From Nocardia sputorum (lineage in GTDB: Bacteria > Actinomycetota > Actinomycetes > Mycobacteriales > Mycobacteriaceae): a stretch of DNA of 64,000 nt. The notes beneath the pieces are model-generated. The model saw only the letters and a list, made by a program, of their open reading frames with translations, did not search any database and was not told where the DNA came from. Position 1 is the first letter of the stretch, and every line of letters starts with the position of its first letter. The stretch is taken from contig NZ_AP026978.1 in the NCBI RefSeq assembly GCF_027924405.1, positions 2,170,001 through 2,234,000 on the forward strand. The letters run 5' to 3'. A program made the position numbers and the translations under genes. This document shows, piece after piece, positions 1 through 8,207 of this stretch.

Positions 1-788
1 TGATGCGGATGACCCGCGACCAGCGGTGGGGACCATGGCTGCTGTTGCAGCCACTGCAGAACCTGTTTCTGGCGGCGACTTTCGAGTGGGGGATCGCTCT
101 GCACGATCTGTACTCCGAGCGCGACCGCGCGGCCACCCCGGCGGAGAAGACCGCCCAGACCAGAGCACTGATCGGGAAGATCGCGCGGCAGATCGGCAAG
201 GACTACGTGCTCTTTCCGGCGCTGAGCGGGCGGCACTGGCGTCGCACACTCGCCGCGAACTTCGCCGCCAATACGCTGCGCAATCTCTGGGCGTATGTGG
301 TGATATTCTGCGGTCATTTCCCTGACGGCGCAGAGAAATTCACCCCCGCCGCCGTGCAGCACGAGACCAAGGCCGAGTGGTATCTGCGGCAGATGCTCGG
401 GACCGCGAATTTCCAGGCCGGGCCGGTGCTGGCATTCCTGAGCGGAAACCTGTGCCATCAGATCGAACACCATCTGTTTCCCGACCTGCCCAGCAACCGG
501 TACGCCGAGATCGCCCGGCGCGTACGCGCGTTGTGTGACAAATACGACCTGCCCTACACCACCGGACCACTGATCCGGCAGTACCTATTGACCCTGCGCA
601 CCATTCACAAGTTGGCCCTACCGGACAGCTTCCTGACCGCGACCTCCGACGACGCACCAGAAACCGCCTCCGAACGCAAATTCGGCGCACACCCTGCGAT
701 CGGTGTCGGCGCATTCCCTCGGCGCGGCCTGCGCACCGCGCTGAACCTCGCACGCCGGTTTCCGTCCTCCCGAGGATCGAACCTCTAG
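1..788 (+). CDS. Membrane fatty-acid (acyl-CoA) desaturase, 3' part
   Basis: This is the C-terminal 262 or so residues of a di-iron membrane fatty-acid desaturase; the 5' part lies before base 1. The third histidine box is visible as HQIEHHLFPDLPSNRYAEIA, the metal-ligand pattern HxxHH typical of the acyl-lipid/acyl-CoA desaturase family (DesA3-like in actinobacteria). Such enzymes insert double bonds into acyl chains at the membrane using a reductase partner. The first two histidine boxes must be upstream. The tail after about residue 215 is family-variable and Ser/Arg rich. No partner reductase is visible. Family assignment is firm; substrate is unknown. Confidence 0.85.
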   Translation, partial: MRMTRDQRWGPWLLLQPLQNLFLAATFEWGIALHDLYSERDRAATPAEKTAQTRALIGKIARQIGKDYVLFPALSGRHWRRTLAANFAANTLRNLWAYVVIFCGHFPDGAEKFTPAAVQHETKAEWYLRQMLGTANFQAGPVLAFLSGNLCHQIEHHLFPDLPSNRYAEIARRVRALCDKYDLPYTTGPLIRQYLLTLRTIHKLALPDSFLTATSDDAPETASERKFGAHPAIGVGAFPRRGLRTALNLARRFPSSRGSNL

Positions 789-1060
789 TGCACTGGAACT
801 GATCAGCCGAGTTTTTCGCGGCCGAGGCGCTGAGCCCCATCGCGCATCCGGCAATGCGGCGACGCGGTCCAGCCGGTCGGCGAGTACCTGCCGCGCGTCG
901 GCGCCGTCGCAGGGAGCGAGTGCGGCAAGGTAGGGGTCCTTCTATGCGCTGAGGAATGAGACCGAATGCCCTATATCGCGCATTCACACAGAGCCCGTGT
1001 TACCCGAGCAACCCCGGATGTCGCACGTCATCTACACTCGCACAGCGAGTTCCGACACCA

Positions 1061-1596
1061 GTGTTGGGCAGTGAATGGCCCGACATCCCGATCGAGACGA
1101 TGCTCGATACCGCCGCCTGCCACCGGCTGGAAGGTGTGGTCAGCAAGCGTGTGGACTCGGTGTACCGGCCGGAGACGCGCTCGCGGCTGTGGTTGAAGAC
1201 GGCGATCCGGCAGACGACAGAGGTGATCATCGCAGGCGGGTTCCCCGCAGCAGCAGCGGCGGCGGCGAGCGGGGCGCGCTGATCCTCGGTGTCTACGATG
1301 AGTCGAACCGTTTGGTCTACATCGGGCACGTCGGCACCGGCTTCACGATGGCCGCGCGACGGGCACTGCTCGCGCAGTTGAAGGCATTGACCACAACCGA
1401 CAGCCCGTTCGACCAGTCGGCACCCTCCTGGCGGATGACGGCGGCGCGGTGGGTGAAACCACAGCTGGTGGGCACCGTCGAGTACCGAGAGTTCATCGGC
1501 GTGTTGCGGCATCCGAGCTGGCGCGGGTTGCGCGTTGAGATCGTTCCCTCCGGGGTGCGGCTACCGACTCGAGACGTGCCCTTTCCCCGGGCTTGA
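1061..1596 (+). pseudogene. ATP-dependent DNA ligase C-terminal remnant, frameshifted
   Basis: Two adjacent frames together encode the second half of an LigC/LigD-type ATP-dependent DNA ligase. The first frame carries LEGVVSKRVDSVYRP followed by SRLWLKT, matching nucleotidyltransferase motifs IV-V. The second carries the OB-fold part (ALILGVYDESNRLVYIGHVG). The switch is near 1,240-1,250 in a CCCC run; one extra C would join AGGFP to RSSSGGGERGALILG. The catalytic-lysine half of the enzyme is missing upstream, so this is a remnant rather than a working ligase. Family recognition is good; exact boundaries are approximate. Confidence 0.75.
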
Positions 1597-1616
1597 AGCT
1601 GTCATGGCTGGTGAGG

Positions 1617-2221
1617 TCAGGCGTTGGCGTAGCCACCGGCATTCCACACCAACCAGCGGAACTGCTGCGGGGCGAATGCCTGGCGAGCCGGAACACCCGA
1701 GGCCGGAGAATGCGGCCAGAACGCTACACCGCACCGATGGCAATAGAAACCGGCCTGCACCGCATGCGCGGTGGAACGTCCTCGAACGATCCGTCCGTTG
1801 CGGCGAATACGGCACACCGCGACAGTGAGCATGACAGCGCCAGGCGCTGCTAACCCCCGAGGAACATGACCATGGCCAGGGCCGCAACCCAGTGCGACAC
1901 CCCCGGCACGGGATGTGCGATCCCAGCGACCGCCGGAGCGATCCCTGACAGCGCTGGAACTAGCAGTACCAGTGCGAAGAAGGTCAGCCACCCAGCGGGG
2001 GTGCGGGCGGGCTCGCGGGCGAGGCTTTGGGCGAGTGCTGTGGTGTGGGTGCGGTCGACGGTGGCAGTGCCGAACACCGGCACCAGGCCCGTCGAGGCGA
2101 CTCCCACACCGGAATAAACGCCTGTCCCGAAGCTGGTCGACACGCCATCGGCATGCAGAGCGGGCACACTCTGCACCCAGTCGAGTTGATGGCAGTGCGG
2201 ACACGTCAGATAGACATTCAT
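1617..2221 (-). pseudogene. Zinc-ribbon membrane protein with one frameshift
   Basis: From ATG at 2,221 the first frame reads MNVYLTCPHCHQLDW, a CPxC zinc-ribbon start, then a region with two hydrophobic segments (WLTFFALVLLVPALSGIAP and HWVAALAMVMFLGG), and stops at 1,850. One base back, the next frame continues without a stop to 1,617 with a second zinc ribbon (FYCHRCGVAFWPHSP) and a well-formed end (FRWLVWNAGGYANA). The switch is at a run of five G just before TAG; a sixth G would give one protein of about 200 aa. Function unknown. It could be a genuine one-base deletion, a sequencing error, or less likely a programmed shift. The IS element starts 147 bp upstream of the start codon. Confidence 0.6.
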
Positions 2222-2363
2222 ACGGGCAACACCCTCCCGGGCCGTTGCGCTGTAGCGGCGTGTCTGTGGTGCAGGTACCTGCAACGAGAACTCCCAGGTA
2301 TGCAACACCCTCCAGCATCGGCTGTCGAGAGACATATGTGAGCTTCCGCATCGATAAGTCCCT

Positions 2364-2381
2364 CTAGTAGTGCTTTGTTAG
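2364..2381 (+). repeat. Left end of IS701 element: CTAG duplication plus 14-bp inverted repeat
   Basis: CTAG (2,364-2,367) followed by TAGTGCTTTGTTAG. The 18 bases are the exact reverse complement of 3,776-3,793. CTAG is itself palindromic, so the boundary between target duplication and inverted repeat is inferred from the usual 4-bp duplication of the family. Confidence 0.85.
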
Positions 2382-3789
2382 ATGCGCCGGGATGTGCTGT
2401 GCTGCAATGGTGTTGCGCGAGGAGATGGACGTGGTCCGTCCGGTGATCGAGGAGTTCGCCGCCGAGATGTTCGCCGGGTTCGCCCGCCGGGACCAACGAG
2501 CCAAGGGGCAGCTGTACCTGCGGGGCCTGCTGGCAGACGGTAAACGCAAGTCGATGCAGCCCATGGCGGCGCGGCTCGGGGTCGATCATCAGCAGTTGCA
2601 GCAGTTCGTGACGACCTCGACCTGGGACCACACCCAGGTCCGGGCCCGGCTGACCGGGTGGGCGGCGCGGTTCGTCGACCCCGACGCCCTCGTGGTCGAC
2701 GACACCGGGTTTCCCAAGGACGGGACAGCATCACCGGGTGTGGCGCGAATGTACTGCGGGGCGTTGGGCAAACGCGGCAACTGCCAGATCGGAGTGAGCG
2801 TGCACGCGGCCACCGACTGGGCCTCGGCCGCACTGGATTGGCGGCTCTACCTACCGAAGTCCTGGGACGACCACACCGCCACCGACCCGGACGAAGCCGA
2901 ACAGATCACCGCACGGCGGGCACGGTGCGCGATTCCCGACCACGCTCGGTTCCGGGAGAAGTGGCGGCTGGCGCTGGACATGCTCGACGAGGTCCTCACC
3001 TGGGGAATGCCCGCCCGGCCGGTGATCGCCGATGCCGCCTACGGCGACAGCACCGCCTTCCGCGCCGGACTGACCGAACGCGGCCTGACCTACGTCCTGG
3101 CGGTCTCGGCGGCGACCAGCGTCCACCCCGCCACCGCTGAACCGGTGCCACCGACCTACTCCGGATTCGGGCGACCCCCAACCCGCACCGACTACCCCGA
3201 CAAGCCCGTCACCGCCAAGACGATGATCATCACCACCGGCCGCTCAGCGGGACGGTTCGTCACCTGGCGGCGCGGCTCCCGCCACACCGCATCGAACCCG
3301 GGCGCGGTGATGCGCTCCCGGTTCCTCGCCTTACGGGTGCGCCCGGCCAACCGCAACATCACCCGCGGACCGGACGGCAGCCTTCCCGAATGCTGGCTGC
3401 TGGCCGAATGGCCCACCGGCGCGGCCGAACCCACCGACTACTGGCTGGCCACCGTGGCATCAAGCATCCCGCTACGAGACCTCGTGCGGCTGGCGAAAAT
3501 CCGCTGGCGCATCGAACACGACTACCGCGAACTCAAAGACGGCCTCGGCCTGGACCACTTCGAAGGCCGATCCTGGCTCGGCTGGCACCGCCACGTCACC
3601 CTCACCTCCATCGCCCAGGCAATCTGCACCACGCTGCGCCTCACCCCAAAAGCCCCTGCGCAGGCCTGACCCTCTACGCCGTCCTGCGCCGACTCCAACA
3701 CCTACTCGCCACCTGGACCGGGCACTGCCACACCTGCCACCAACCCCTACCAGCCCGAACACAACCACCCCACACCTAACAAAGCACTA
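2368..3789 (+). mobile_element. Complete IS701-family insertion sequence
   Basis: A 1,422-bp element bounded by 14-bp perfect inverted repeats (TAGTGCTTTGTTAG left, CTAACAAAGCACTA right) and flanked on both sides by CTAG (2,364-2,367 and 3,790-3,793), consistent with a 4-bp target duplication. A single DDE transposase fills the element. Length, terminal-repeat size and 4-bp duplication all fit the IS701 family. On the right it abuts a MerR gene that lacks everything after about residue 37, so insertion probably truncated that gene. Confidence 0.88.
2392..3669 (+). CDS. IS701-family DDE transposase
   Basis: A 425-residue transposase. The DDE residues are recognisable: first Asp in LVVDDTGFPKDG (about residue 105), second Asp in PVIADAAYGD (about 210), Glu in RWRIEHDYRELKDGLGLDHF (about 382). 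An in-frame ATG at 2,407 (MVLREEMDVV) is an equally good start. The stop at 3,667 looks premature: one base back, the reading frame continues to 3,779 with LTLYAVLRRLQHLLATWTG and a CxxCxxPLP end, which I recall as the normal C-terminus of this family. The zero-frame codons at the switch (acc cca aaa gcc) contain C CCA AAA, a canonical -1 slippery heptamer, but simple mutation is equally possible. Confidence 0.85.
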   Translation: MCCAAMVLREEMDVVRPVIEEFAAEMFAGFARRDQRAKGQLYLRGLLADGKRKSMQPMAARLGVDHQQLQQFVTTSTWDHTQVRARLTGWAARFVDPDALVVDDTGFPKDGTASPGVARMYCGALGKRGNCQIGVSVHAATDWASAALDWRLYLPKSWDDHTATDPDEAEQITARRARCAIPDHARFREKWRLALDMLDEVLTWGMPARPVIADAAYGDSTAFRAGLTERGLTYVLAVSAATSVHPATAEPVPPTYSGFGRPPTRTDYPDKPVTAKTMIITTGRSAGRFVTWRRGSRHTASNPGAVMRSRFLALRVRPANRNITRGPDGSLPECWLLAEWPTGAAEPTDYWLATVASSIPLRDLVRLAKIRWRIEHDYRELKDGLGLDHFEGRSWLGWHRHVTLTSIAQAICTTLRLTPKAPAQA

Positions 3790-3793
3790 CTAG
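3776..3793 (-). repeat. Right end of IS701 element: 14-bp inverted repeat plus CTAG duplication
   Basis: CTAACAAAGCACTA followed by CTAG; exact inverse of the left end at 2,364-2,381. Confidence 0.85.
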
Positions 3794-3905
3794 TCATTGG
3801 CTCATAAGTCGATTCGCCTGTGTCGGCGAGCAGCCCGCTGCGTTCGTAATAGCGCAGTGTCTGGGCCTTCACCCCCCGTGGCGGCGGCAACTGGCTGGTG
3901 CGCAA
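3794..3905 (-). pseudogene. MerR-family regulator, N-terminal fragment cut by the IS
   Basis: From a TTG at 3,905 the minus strand encodes about 37 residues including GVKAQTLRYYERSGLLADTG, the winged-helix recognition segment of MerR regulators. The frame runs into the right end of the IS element and the rest of the gene is not found on the far side. The residues before GVKAQT (QLPPPR) deviate from the usual QLAAAAGV, hinting at additional small lesions. It is a truncated gene. Confidence 0.7.
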
Positions 3906-3909
3906 CCCG

Positions 3910-4245
3910 GTCAACGCCGATCCCCGCCGATCGCAGCATCCACCCGCGCCGCCAGTGCGTCAAGAACTTCGACCTCGCTATCGGGGACCTCGATGCGCAT
4001 CAAGTGCCCGGTGATGGTGGCTCGAAGGTGAAGGCGGACAACGAGCAGTACCCGGACTCACGGGCGGCCAGCTCTCCGGCGGTCGCCTCGGCGCCGGCGT
4101 CCAGCAGCGGCTCCAGTCGCGTGCGCGCCGGGCGATCGGTGCGCTGCACGGACTCGGCGAAGAACGGTCGAACTCCGCGACCCGAACCGGTTGCTCGGTG
4201 GTGGGCAGGGTGTACGAGTCCGGCACCCAGTCTTCGGAGGGGGCG
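3910..4245 (-). pseudogene. Decayed partner gene of the MerR regulator
   Basis: Minus-strand fragments match a small actinobacterial protein often found next to a MerR gene: WVPDSYTLPTTEQPVRVAEF near 4,168-4,233, and farther on EVPDSEVEVLDALAARVD near 3,930-3,990, in a different frame. In intact relatives these belong to one reading frame of about 110 residues with a central CC motif; here the middle is shifted and no in-frame start precedes the first fragment. Function of the family is unknown. Together with the MerR fragment it forms the remains of a two-gene unit. Boundaries approximate. Confidence 0.5.
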
Positions 4246-4500
4246 TCAGCATCGCATGACGCCCACGGTAAGCCTGTACTTGGGTGCAGGATGCAACCCC
4301 ATCCAGTGAATTCGGCGACACAAGACCCTTGCGCCGAGTCGTCATCCAGCGCGGTCCGCGGCCCATGCGTAGCTAGGGCATCCGCGCTGTCGAGAGTGGC
4401 GGGTTGCAGTTGCGCCACGGCGAGCCTGCTAGCGCGCTGTGGGCGAGGCAGCCGGACATCGGCCACCGCCAGCTGCGGGCTGAGGCGCGGAATCTCCGCG

Positions 4501-4543
4501 CGAACTGCTACGTACGGCAGGGTGCGAACTGCTACGTACGGCA
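4501..4543. repeat. Two-copy tandem repeat, 24-bp period
   Basis: CGAACTGCTACGTACGGCA occurs at 4,501-4,519 and again at 4,525-4,543, with G-rich spacer bases between. Each copy has a CTACGTACG core containing the palindrome TACGTA. Two sites at just over two helical turns would suit a protein-binding site pair, but no target gene is evident. Confidence 0.6.
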
Positions 4544-4664
4544 AGGAAGGAAGGTTCCGACTCTGCATCGATGATCGTCTGCGGGCGGCGGATTTCGGCG
4601 CACCGACTCGGCTGGTTCAGTGCGGACCGGTGGCTGCGATGCGCTGAGCACCTGGTTGATGGGT

Positions 4665-4750
4665 GGTGACGCCGTCACCACTTCGCTGGTGACGCCGTCA
4701 TCACCGCGGCAGTCGAAACTGCTCTGACCTGCGGTGTTGACGCCGTCACC
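4665..4750. repeat. Three GACGCCGTCA palindromic sites
   Basis: GGTGACGCCGTCACC at 4,665-4,679, GGTGACGCCGTCATC at 4,688-4,702 and GTTGACGCCGTCACC at 4,736-4,750. The first is a perfect 7-bp inverted repeat around one central base. Start-to-start distances are 23 and 48 bp, close to multiples of two helical turns. They lie 240-325 bp upstream of def. Probable operator array for an unidentified regulator. Confidence 0.5.
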
Positions 4751-4872
4751 AGAATCCCGTTCCGTTCGGTACGGGAATGCACCGATGCGTTGTGAACCCG
4801 CAGGTGAGAAGCAGGTCAGGTGTCATCGACGGGTCGCTGACCAGGGATTTTCCGGGCGGCCGGGCGGAGGGA

Positions 4873-4900
4873 TCGACACCCCGCCCGGACCGCATAGGAT
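4873..4900 (+). promoter_or_regulatory. Probable promoter for def-fmt-rsmB
   Basis: TCGACA at 4,873-4,878 and TAGGAT at 4,895-4,900, 16 bp apart, resemble actinobacterial housekeeping -35/-10 elements. A second -10-like TAGAAT lies at 4,948-4,953, closer to the GTG at 4,990, without a clear -35. Either could drive the operon. Confidence 0.4.
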
Positions 4901-4989
4901 TTCTACCAGCTTCTGGCTGGTGAATCGGGGATTTCCGGTCGTCTCACTAGAATGGGGCGACCGTATTCGTCCGCTTCCGGGAGCCAGCC

Positions 4990-5556
4990 GTGACCATCCA
5001 GCCCGTTCGCCTGTTCGGCGATCCCATCCTGCGTGCCCGCGCCGCGGAGGTCACCGCGTTCGACCGTGAGCTGCGGCAGCTGGTGACCGACCTGACCGAG
5101 ACCATGCACGACGACGGCGGTGTCGGGATGGCCGCGCCGCAGATCGGGGTCGGGCTGCGCGTGTTCGTCTACGACACCGGCGACGCCGCGGGGCATCTGG
5201 TCAACCCGCAGTGGGAAGTCCTCGGCGACGAGGAGCAGGTCGGGCCGGAAGGCTGTCTGTCGATTCCCGGGGTGCGCTACGACACCCGGCGGGCCTTGCG
5301 CGTGCGGGCCTCCGGGGTGGACGTCGACGGCGCGCCGGTCGTGTTCGAAGCCGAAGCGCTGCTCGCGCGGTGCGTGCAGCACGAGACCGATCATCTCGAC
5401 GGGGTGCTGTTCATCGATCGCCTGGACCCGGCCCAGCGCAAGGAGGCGATGCGGGTGATCCGCGAATCCGATTGGTTCGCAGCGGGATTGACGGTGCGCC
5501 CGGCACGCTCGATGAGCGGTGCGGGCCGGCCCAACCCGTTCGGAGCGGGCCGCTGA
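4990..5556 (+). CDS. def: Peptide deformylase
   Basis: A 188-residue metalloenzyme that removes the N-formyl group from nascent proteins in the cytoplasm. All three family motifs are visible: [10 protein letters not shown] (motif 1, about residue 43), EGCLS (motif 2, with the metal-binding Cys) and QHETDHLDG (motif 3, HExxH with two metal-binding His and catalytic Glu). The GTG at 4,990 gives the usual N-terminus ([15 protein letters not shown]). The stop overlaps the start of fmt (TGATG), so removal and addition of the formyl group are encoded in one translationally coupled unit. Confidence 0.95.
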   Translation: MTIQPVRLFGDPILRARAAEVTAFDRELRQLVTDLTETMHDDGGVGMAAPQIGVGLRVFVYDTGDAAGHLVNPQWEVLGDEEQVGPEGCLSIPGVRYDTRRALRVRASGVDVDGAPVVFEAEALLARCVQHETDHLDGVLFIDRLDPAQRKEAMRVIRESDWFAAGLTVRPARSMSGAGRPNPFGAGR

Positions 5557-6479
5557 TGCGCGTCGTCTTCGCGGGGACTCCCGAACCGGCGGTTCCGTCG
5601 TTGCGGCGTCTGCTGGAGTCGTCGCGGCACGAGGTCGTCGCCGTGGTGACGCGGCCGGACGCGGTGGCCGGGCGCGGCCGGAAGGTGACCAGGTCGCCGG
5701 TCGGCCTGCTGGCCGACGAGCACGGCATCCCGGTGCTGACCCCGGGGCGGCCCTCGGAGCCGGAATTCGTCGCGCGGCTCACCGAACTCGCGCCCGACTG
5801 CTGCCCGGTCGTCGCCTACGGTGCGTTGCTGCCCCAGCCGGTGCTCGACATCCCCCGGTTCGGCTGGATCAACCTGCATTTCTCGCTGTTGCCCGCGTGG
5901 CGTGGCGCGGCGCCGGTACAGGCCGCGATCGATGCGGGCGACGAGATCACCGGCGCCTCCACCTTCCAGATCGAGGCCGGGCTGGACACCGGTCCGGTCT
6001 TCGGCATGGTGACCGAGAAGATCGCCGTGACCGACACCGCGGGCATCCTCCTGGAGCGGTTGGCCGACAGCGGCGCCCGTCTGCTGGAAGCGACGCTGGA
6101 CGGGGTGGAAGACGGGACCTTGCAGGCGGTACCGCAATCCACGGACGGCGTCTCGTACGCGCCCAAGGTCGGTGTCGAGGCCGGGCACGTGCGCTGGGAT
6201 CAACCGGCGCTGGCCATCAGCAGGCGGATTCGCGCGGTCACCCCCGCTCCGGGGGCCTGGACCGAGGTCGGCGGCACCCGGCTGAAGCTGGGGCCGGTCG
6301 AGCTGGTCGAGGAGGAGCTGCCGGAACGCGTGATCGAGGTACGCAAGTCCGGCGTGTACGTCGGCACCGCCACCACCGCGGTGCGGCTCGACCAGGTACA
6401 GCCGCAAGGCAAGCGCATGATGGCCGCGCTCGACTGGGCGCGCGGCGCCCGTCTGCAGCCGGGCGCGGTGGTCGAATGA
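5556..6479 (+). CDS. fmt: Methionyl-tRNA formyltransferase
   Basis: A 307-residue enzyme that formylates initiator Met-tRNA from 10-formyl-tetrahydrofolate. The start [16 protein letters not shown], the active-site segment [18 protein letters not shown] (Asn/His of the formyltransferase fold) and AGLDTGP (catalytic Asp) are present, followed by the C-terminal OB-like tRNA-binding domain from about residue 205. ATG at 5,556 overlaps the def stop by one base, and the stop overlaps the rsmB ATG (ATGA). This def-fmt-rsmB arrangement is common in bacteria. Confidence 0.95.
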   Translation: MRVVFAGTPEPAVPSLRRLLESSRHEVVAVVTRPDAVAGRGRKVTRSPVGLLADEHGIPVLTPGRPSEPEFVARLTELAPDCCPVVAYGALLPQPVLDIPRFGWINLHFSLLPAWRGAAPVQAAIDAGDEITGASTFQIEAGLDTGPVFGMVTEKIAVTDTAGILLERLADSGARLLEATLDGVEDGTLQAVPQSTDGVSYAPKVGVEAGHVRWDQPALAISRRIRAVTPAPGAWTEVGGTRLKLGPVELVEEELPERVIEVRKSGVYVGTATTAVRLDQVQPQGKRMMAALDWARGARLQPGAVVE

Positions 6480-8146
6480 CGCCGCGCGGCAATCGTCCCG
6501 GCGACGACAACGCACGCAACCGGCGGCGCGAAGAACGAGAGTCGGCGCCGAACCGCGCCGGGGAGGGCCGGGCCCACGCGCAGGGCGGCGCGCGGCAGCA
6601 GAACCGCGACGGTGGAGGCCGGTCCCAGACGGGCGGTCAGCGCTCCGGCAACGGGCGAGCCGAGCCGGGCGGCCGGGATCGCGACGAACGGCGCGGTTCC
6701 ACGGGACGACGTGCGGTGGCGGGCCGATCCGACCGATCCACCGCCGGGCGTCCGGCTGCCGCGAGATCCGCGGGTCAGGGTGCCAAGGCCGCTGGGCGGT
6801 CGCATCGCAGAGAACCCGCCGATCAGCCGCGGTCCGTCGCGAGGGACGTGCTGCGTGCGGTCCGTGAGCGCGACGCGTACGCCAACCTCGTGCTGCCCGC
6901 GTTGCTGCGGGAACGGGGATTGTCCGGGCGCGATGCCGCATTGGCCACCGAACTCGCCTACGGCGCGTGCCGGTCGCTGGGGCTGCTGGATGCGGTGATC
7001 GCCGAAGGCGCGGGCCGGTCGATCGAGGAGATCGACGGACCGTTGCTCGACGTGCTGCGGCTGGGCGTCTACCAGCTGTTGCGTACCCGGATCGGCGCGC
7101 ACGCCGCCGTGGACACCTCCGTGGCGCTGGCCCGCGCCGAATTCGGCGCGGGCAAGGCCGGTTTCGTCAATGCCGTGCTGCGGCGCGCGGGGGAGAAGAC
7201 CCCCGAGCAGTGGGTCGAGGCGCTCGCGCCCGCCGACCCCGTCGGCCGGTTGGCGTTCGAGTACGCGCATCCCCCGTGGATCGCGCAGGCGTTCGCCGAC
7301 GCCCTGGGGGCGCGCGCGGCGGAACTGCGCGAGGTGCTCGCCGCCGACGACGCCCGCCCGCTGGTGCACTTGGTGGCCCGCCCGGGCGACATCACCGCGG
7401 AGGAACTCGCGCTGGTGACCGGCGGCGAGGAAGGCCGCTGGTCGCCGTACGCGGTCTACCTGGAGGGTGGTGATCCGGGCAAACTCGAGCCGGTGCGCGA
7501 GGGCATGGCGGCGGTGCAGGACGAAGGCAGCCAGCTGGTCGCGCTGGCGTTGACCAGGGCCGAACTCGACGGCCCTGACAACGGGCGCTGGCTGGATCTG
7601 TGCGCCGGACCGGGCGGCAAGGCCGCGCTGCTCGGCGCGCTTGCCGCGATCGACGGTTTCCGGGTCGACGCGGTCGAGCCCGCCGCCCACCGCGCCGAGC
7701 TGGTGCGCAAGGCCGTGCACGACCTGCCGGTGGACGTCCATGTCGCCGACGGCCGAGCCAGCGGGCTGACCTCCGGTTACGACCGCATCCTGGTGGACGC
7801 GCCGTGCACGGGCCTCGGGGCGCTGCGCCGCAGGCCGGAGGCGCGCTGGCGGCGTACCCCGGCCGACGTCCGGGAACTCGTCGCCTTGCAGCGCGAATTG
7901 ATCACCGCAGCATGGGATCTGCTGCGTCCCGGCGGGGTCGTGGTGTATTCGACCTGCTCGCCGCACCTACCGGAGACGGTGTCGATCGTCGCCGACGCGG
8001 TGCGCCGCCTCGGCGCCGAACAGCTCGACACCCGGGAGTTGCTCCCCGGCGTCACCGATGTCGGGGACGGACCGGGAGCGCAGCTGTGGCCGCACCGGCA
8101 CGGCACCGACGCCATGTTCCTGGCCGCTTTGCGCAAACCCCGCTGA
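6476..8146 (+). CDS. rsmB: 16S rRNA m5C967 methyltransferase RsmB
   Basis: A 556-residue RsmB (Sun/Fmu) protein that methylates C967 of 16S rRNA using SAM. After a long Arg/Gly/Gln-rich, probably disordered N-terminus (residues 1 to about 120) come a NusB-like RNA-binding domain ([20 protein letters not shown] to about 265) and the methyltransferase domain with [14 protein letters not shown] (SAM loop), [20 protein letters not shown] (conserved PC motif) and VYSTCSPH (catalytic Cys). The ATG at 6,476 overlaps fmt by four bases. The low-complexity N-terminal extension is longer than in model enzymes; an internal start is possible but ATGA coupling favours this one. Confidence 0.92.
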   Translation: MTPRGNRPGDDNARNRRREERESAPNRAGEGRAHAQGGARQQNRDGGGRSQTGGQRSGNGRAEPGGRDRDERRGSTGRRAVAGRSDRSTAGRPAAARSAGQGAKAAGRSHRREPADQPRSVARDVLRAVRERDAYANLVLPALLRERGLSGRDAALATELAYGACRSLGLLDAVIAEGAGRSIEEIDGPLLDVLRLGVYQLLRTRIGAHAAVDTSVALARAEFGAGKAGFVNAVLRRAGEKTPEQWVEALAPADPVGRLAFEYAHPPWIAQAFADALGARAAELREVLAADDARPLVHLVARPGDITAEELALVTGGEEGRWSPYAVYLEGGDPGKLEPVREGMAAVQDEGSQLVALALTRAELDGPDNGRWLDLCAGPGGKAALLGALAAIDGFRVDAVEPAAHRAELVRKAVHDLPVDVHVADGRASGLTSGYDRILVDAPCTGLGALRRRPEARWRRTPADVRELVALQRELITAAWDLLRPGGVVVYSTCSPHLPETVSIVADAVRRLGAEQLDTRELLPGVTDVGDGPGAQLWPHRHGTDAMFLAALRKPR

Positions 8147-8207
8147 GCGGCATTCCATTCGTCCAAGAGCCGGGCGCGTCGTTCTGCCGCACCTCAGGAG
8201 GATGACG

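Larger units (their letters stand above)
4250..4989. other. Gene-poor stretch between decayed island and def
   Basis: About 740 bp in which I recognise no protein. Several open frames exist on both strands but have no familiar motif and look like high-GC shadows. The stretch contains a two-copy tandem repeat (4,501-4,543), three palindromic GACGCCGTCA sites (4,665-4,750) and a probable def promoter (4,873-4,900). Confidence 0.5.

Noticed and set aside
1240..1275. GCA/GCG trinucleotide run as a coding microsatellite
   Set aside because: It lies in the degraded ligase remnant; the SSSGGG reading in the correct frame looks like an ordinary loop.
4058..4366. Minus-strand 102-codon open frame
   Set aside because: Out of frame with the recognisable WVPDSYTLP segment; part of the decayed partner gene region rather than a gene of its own.
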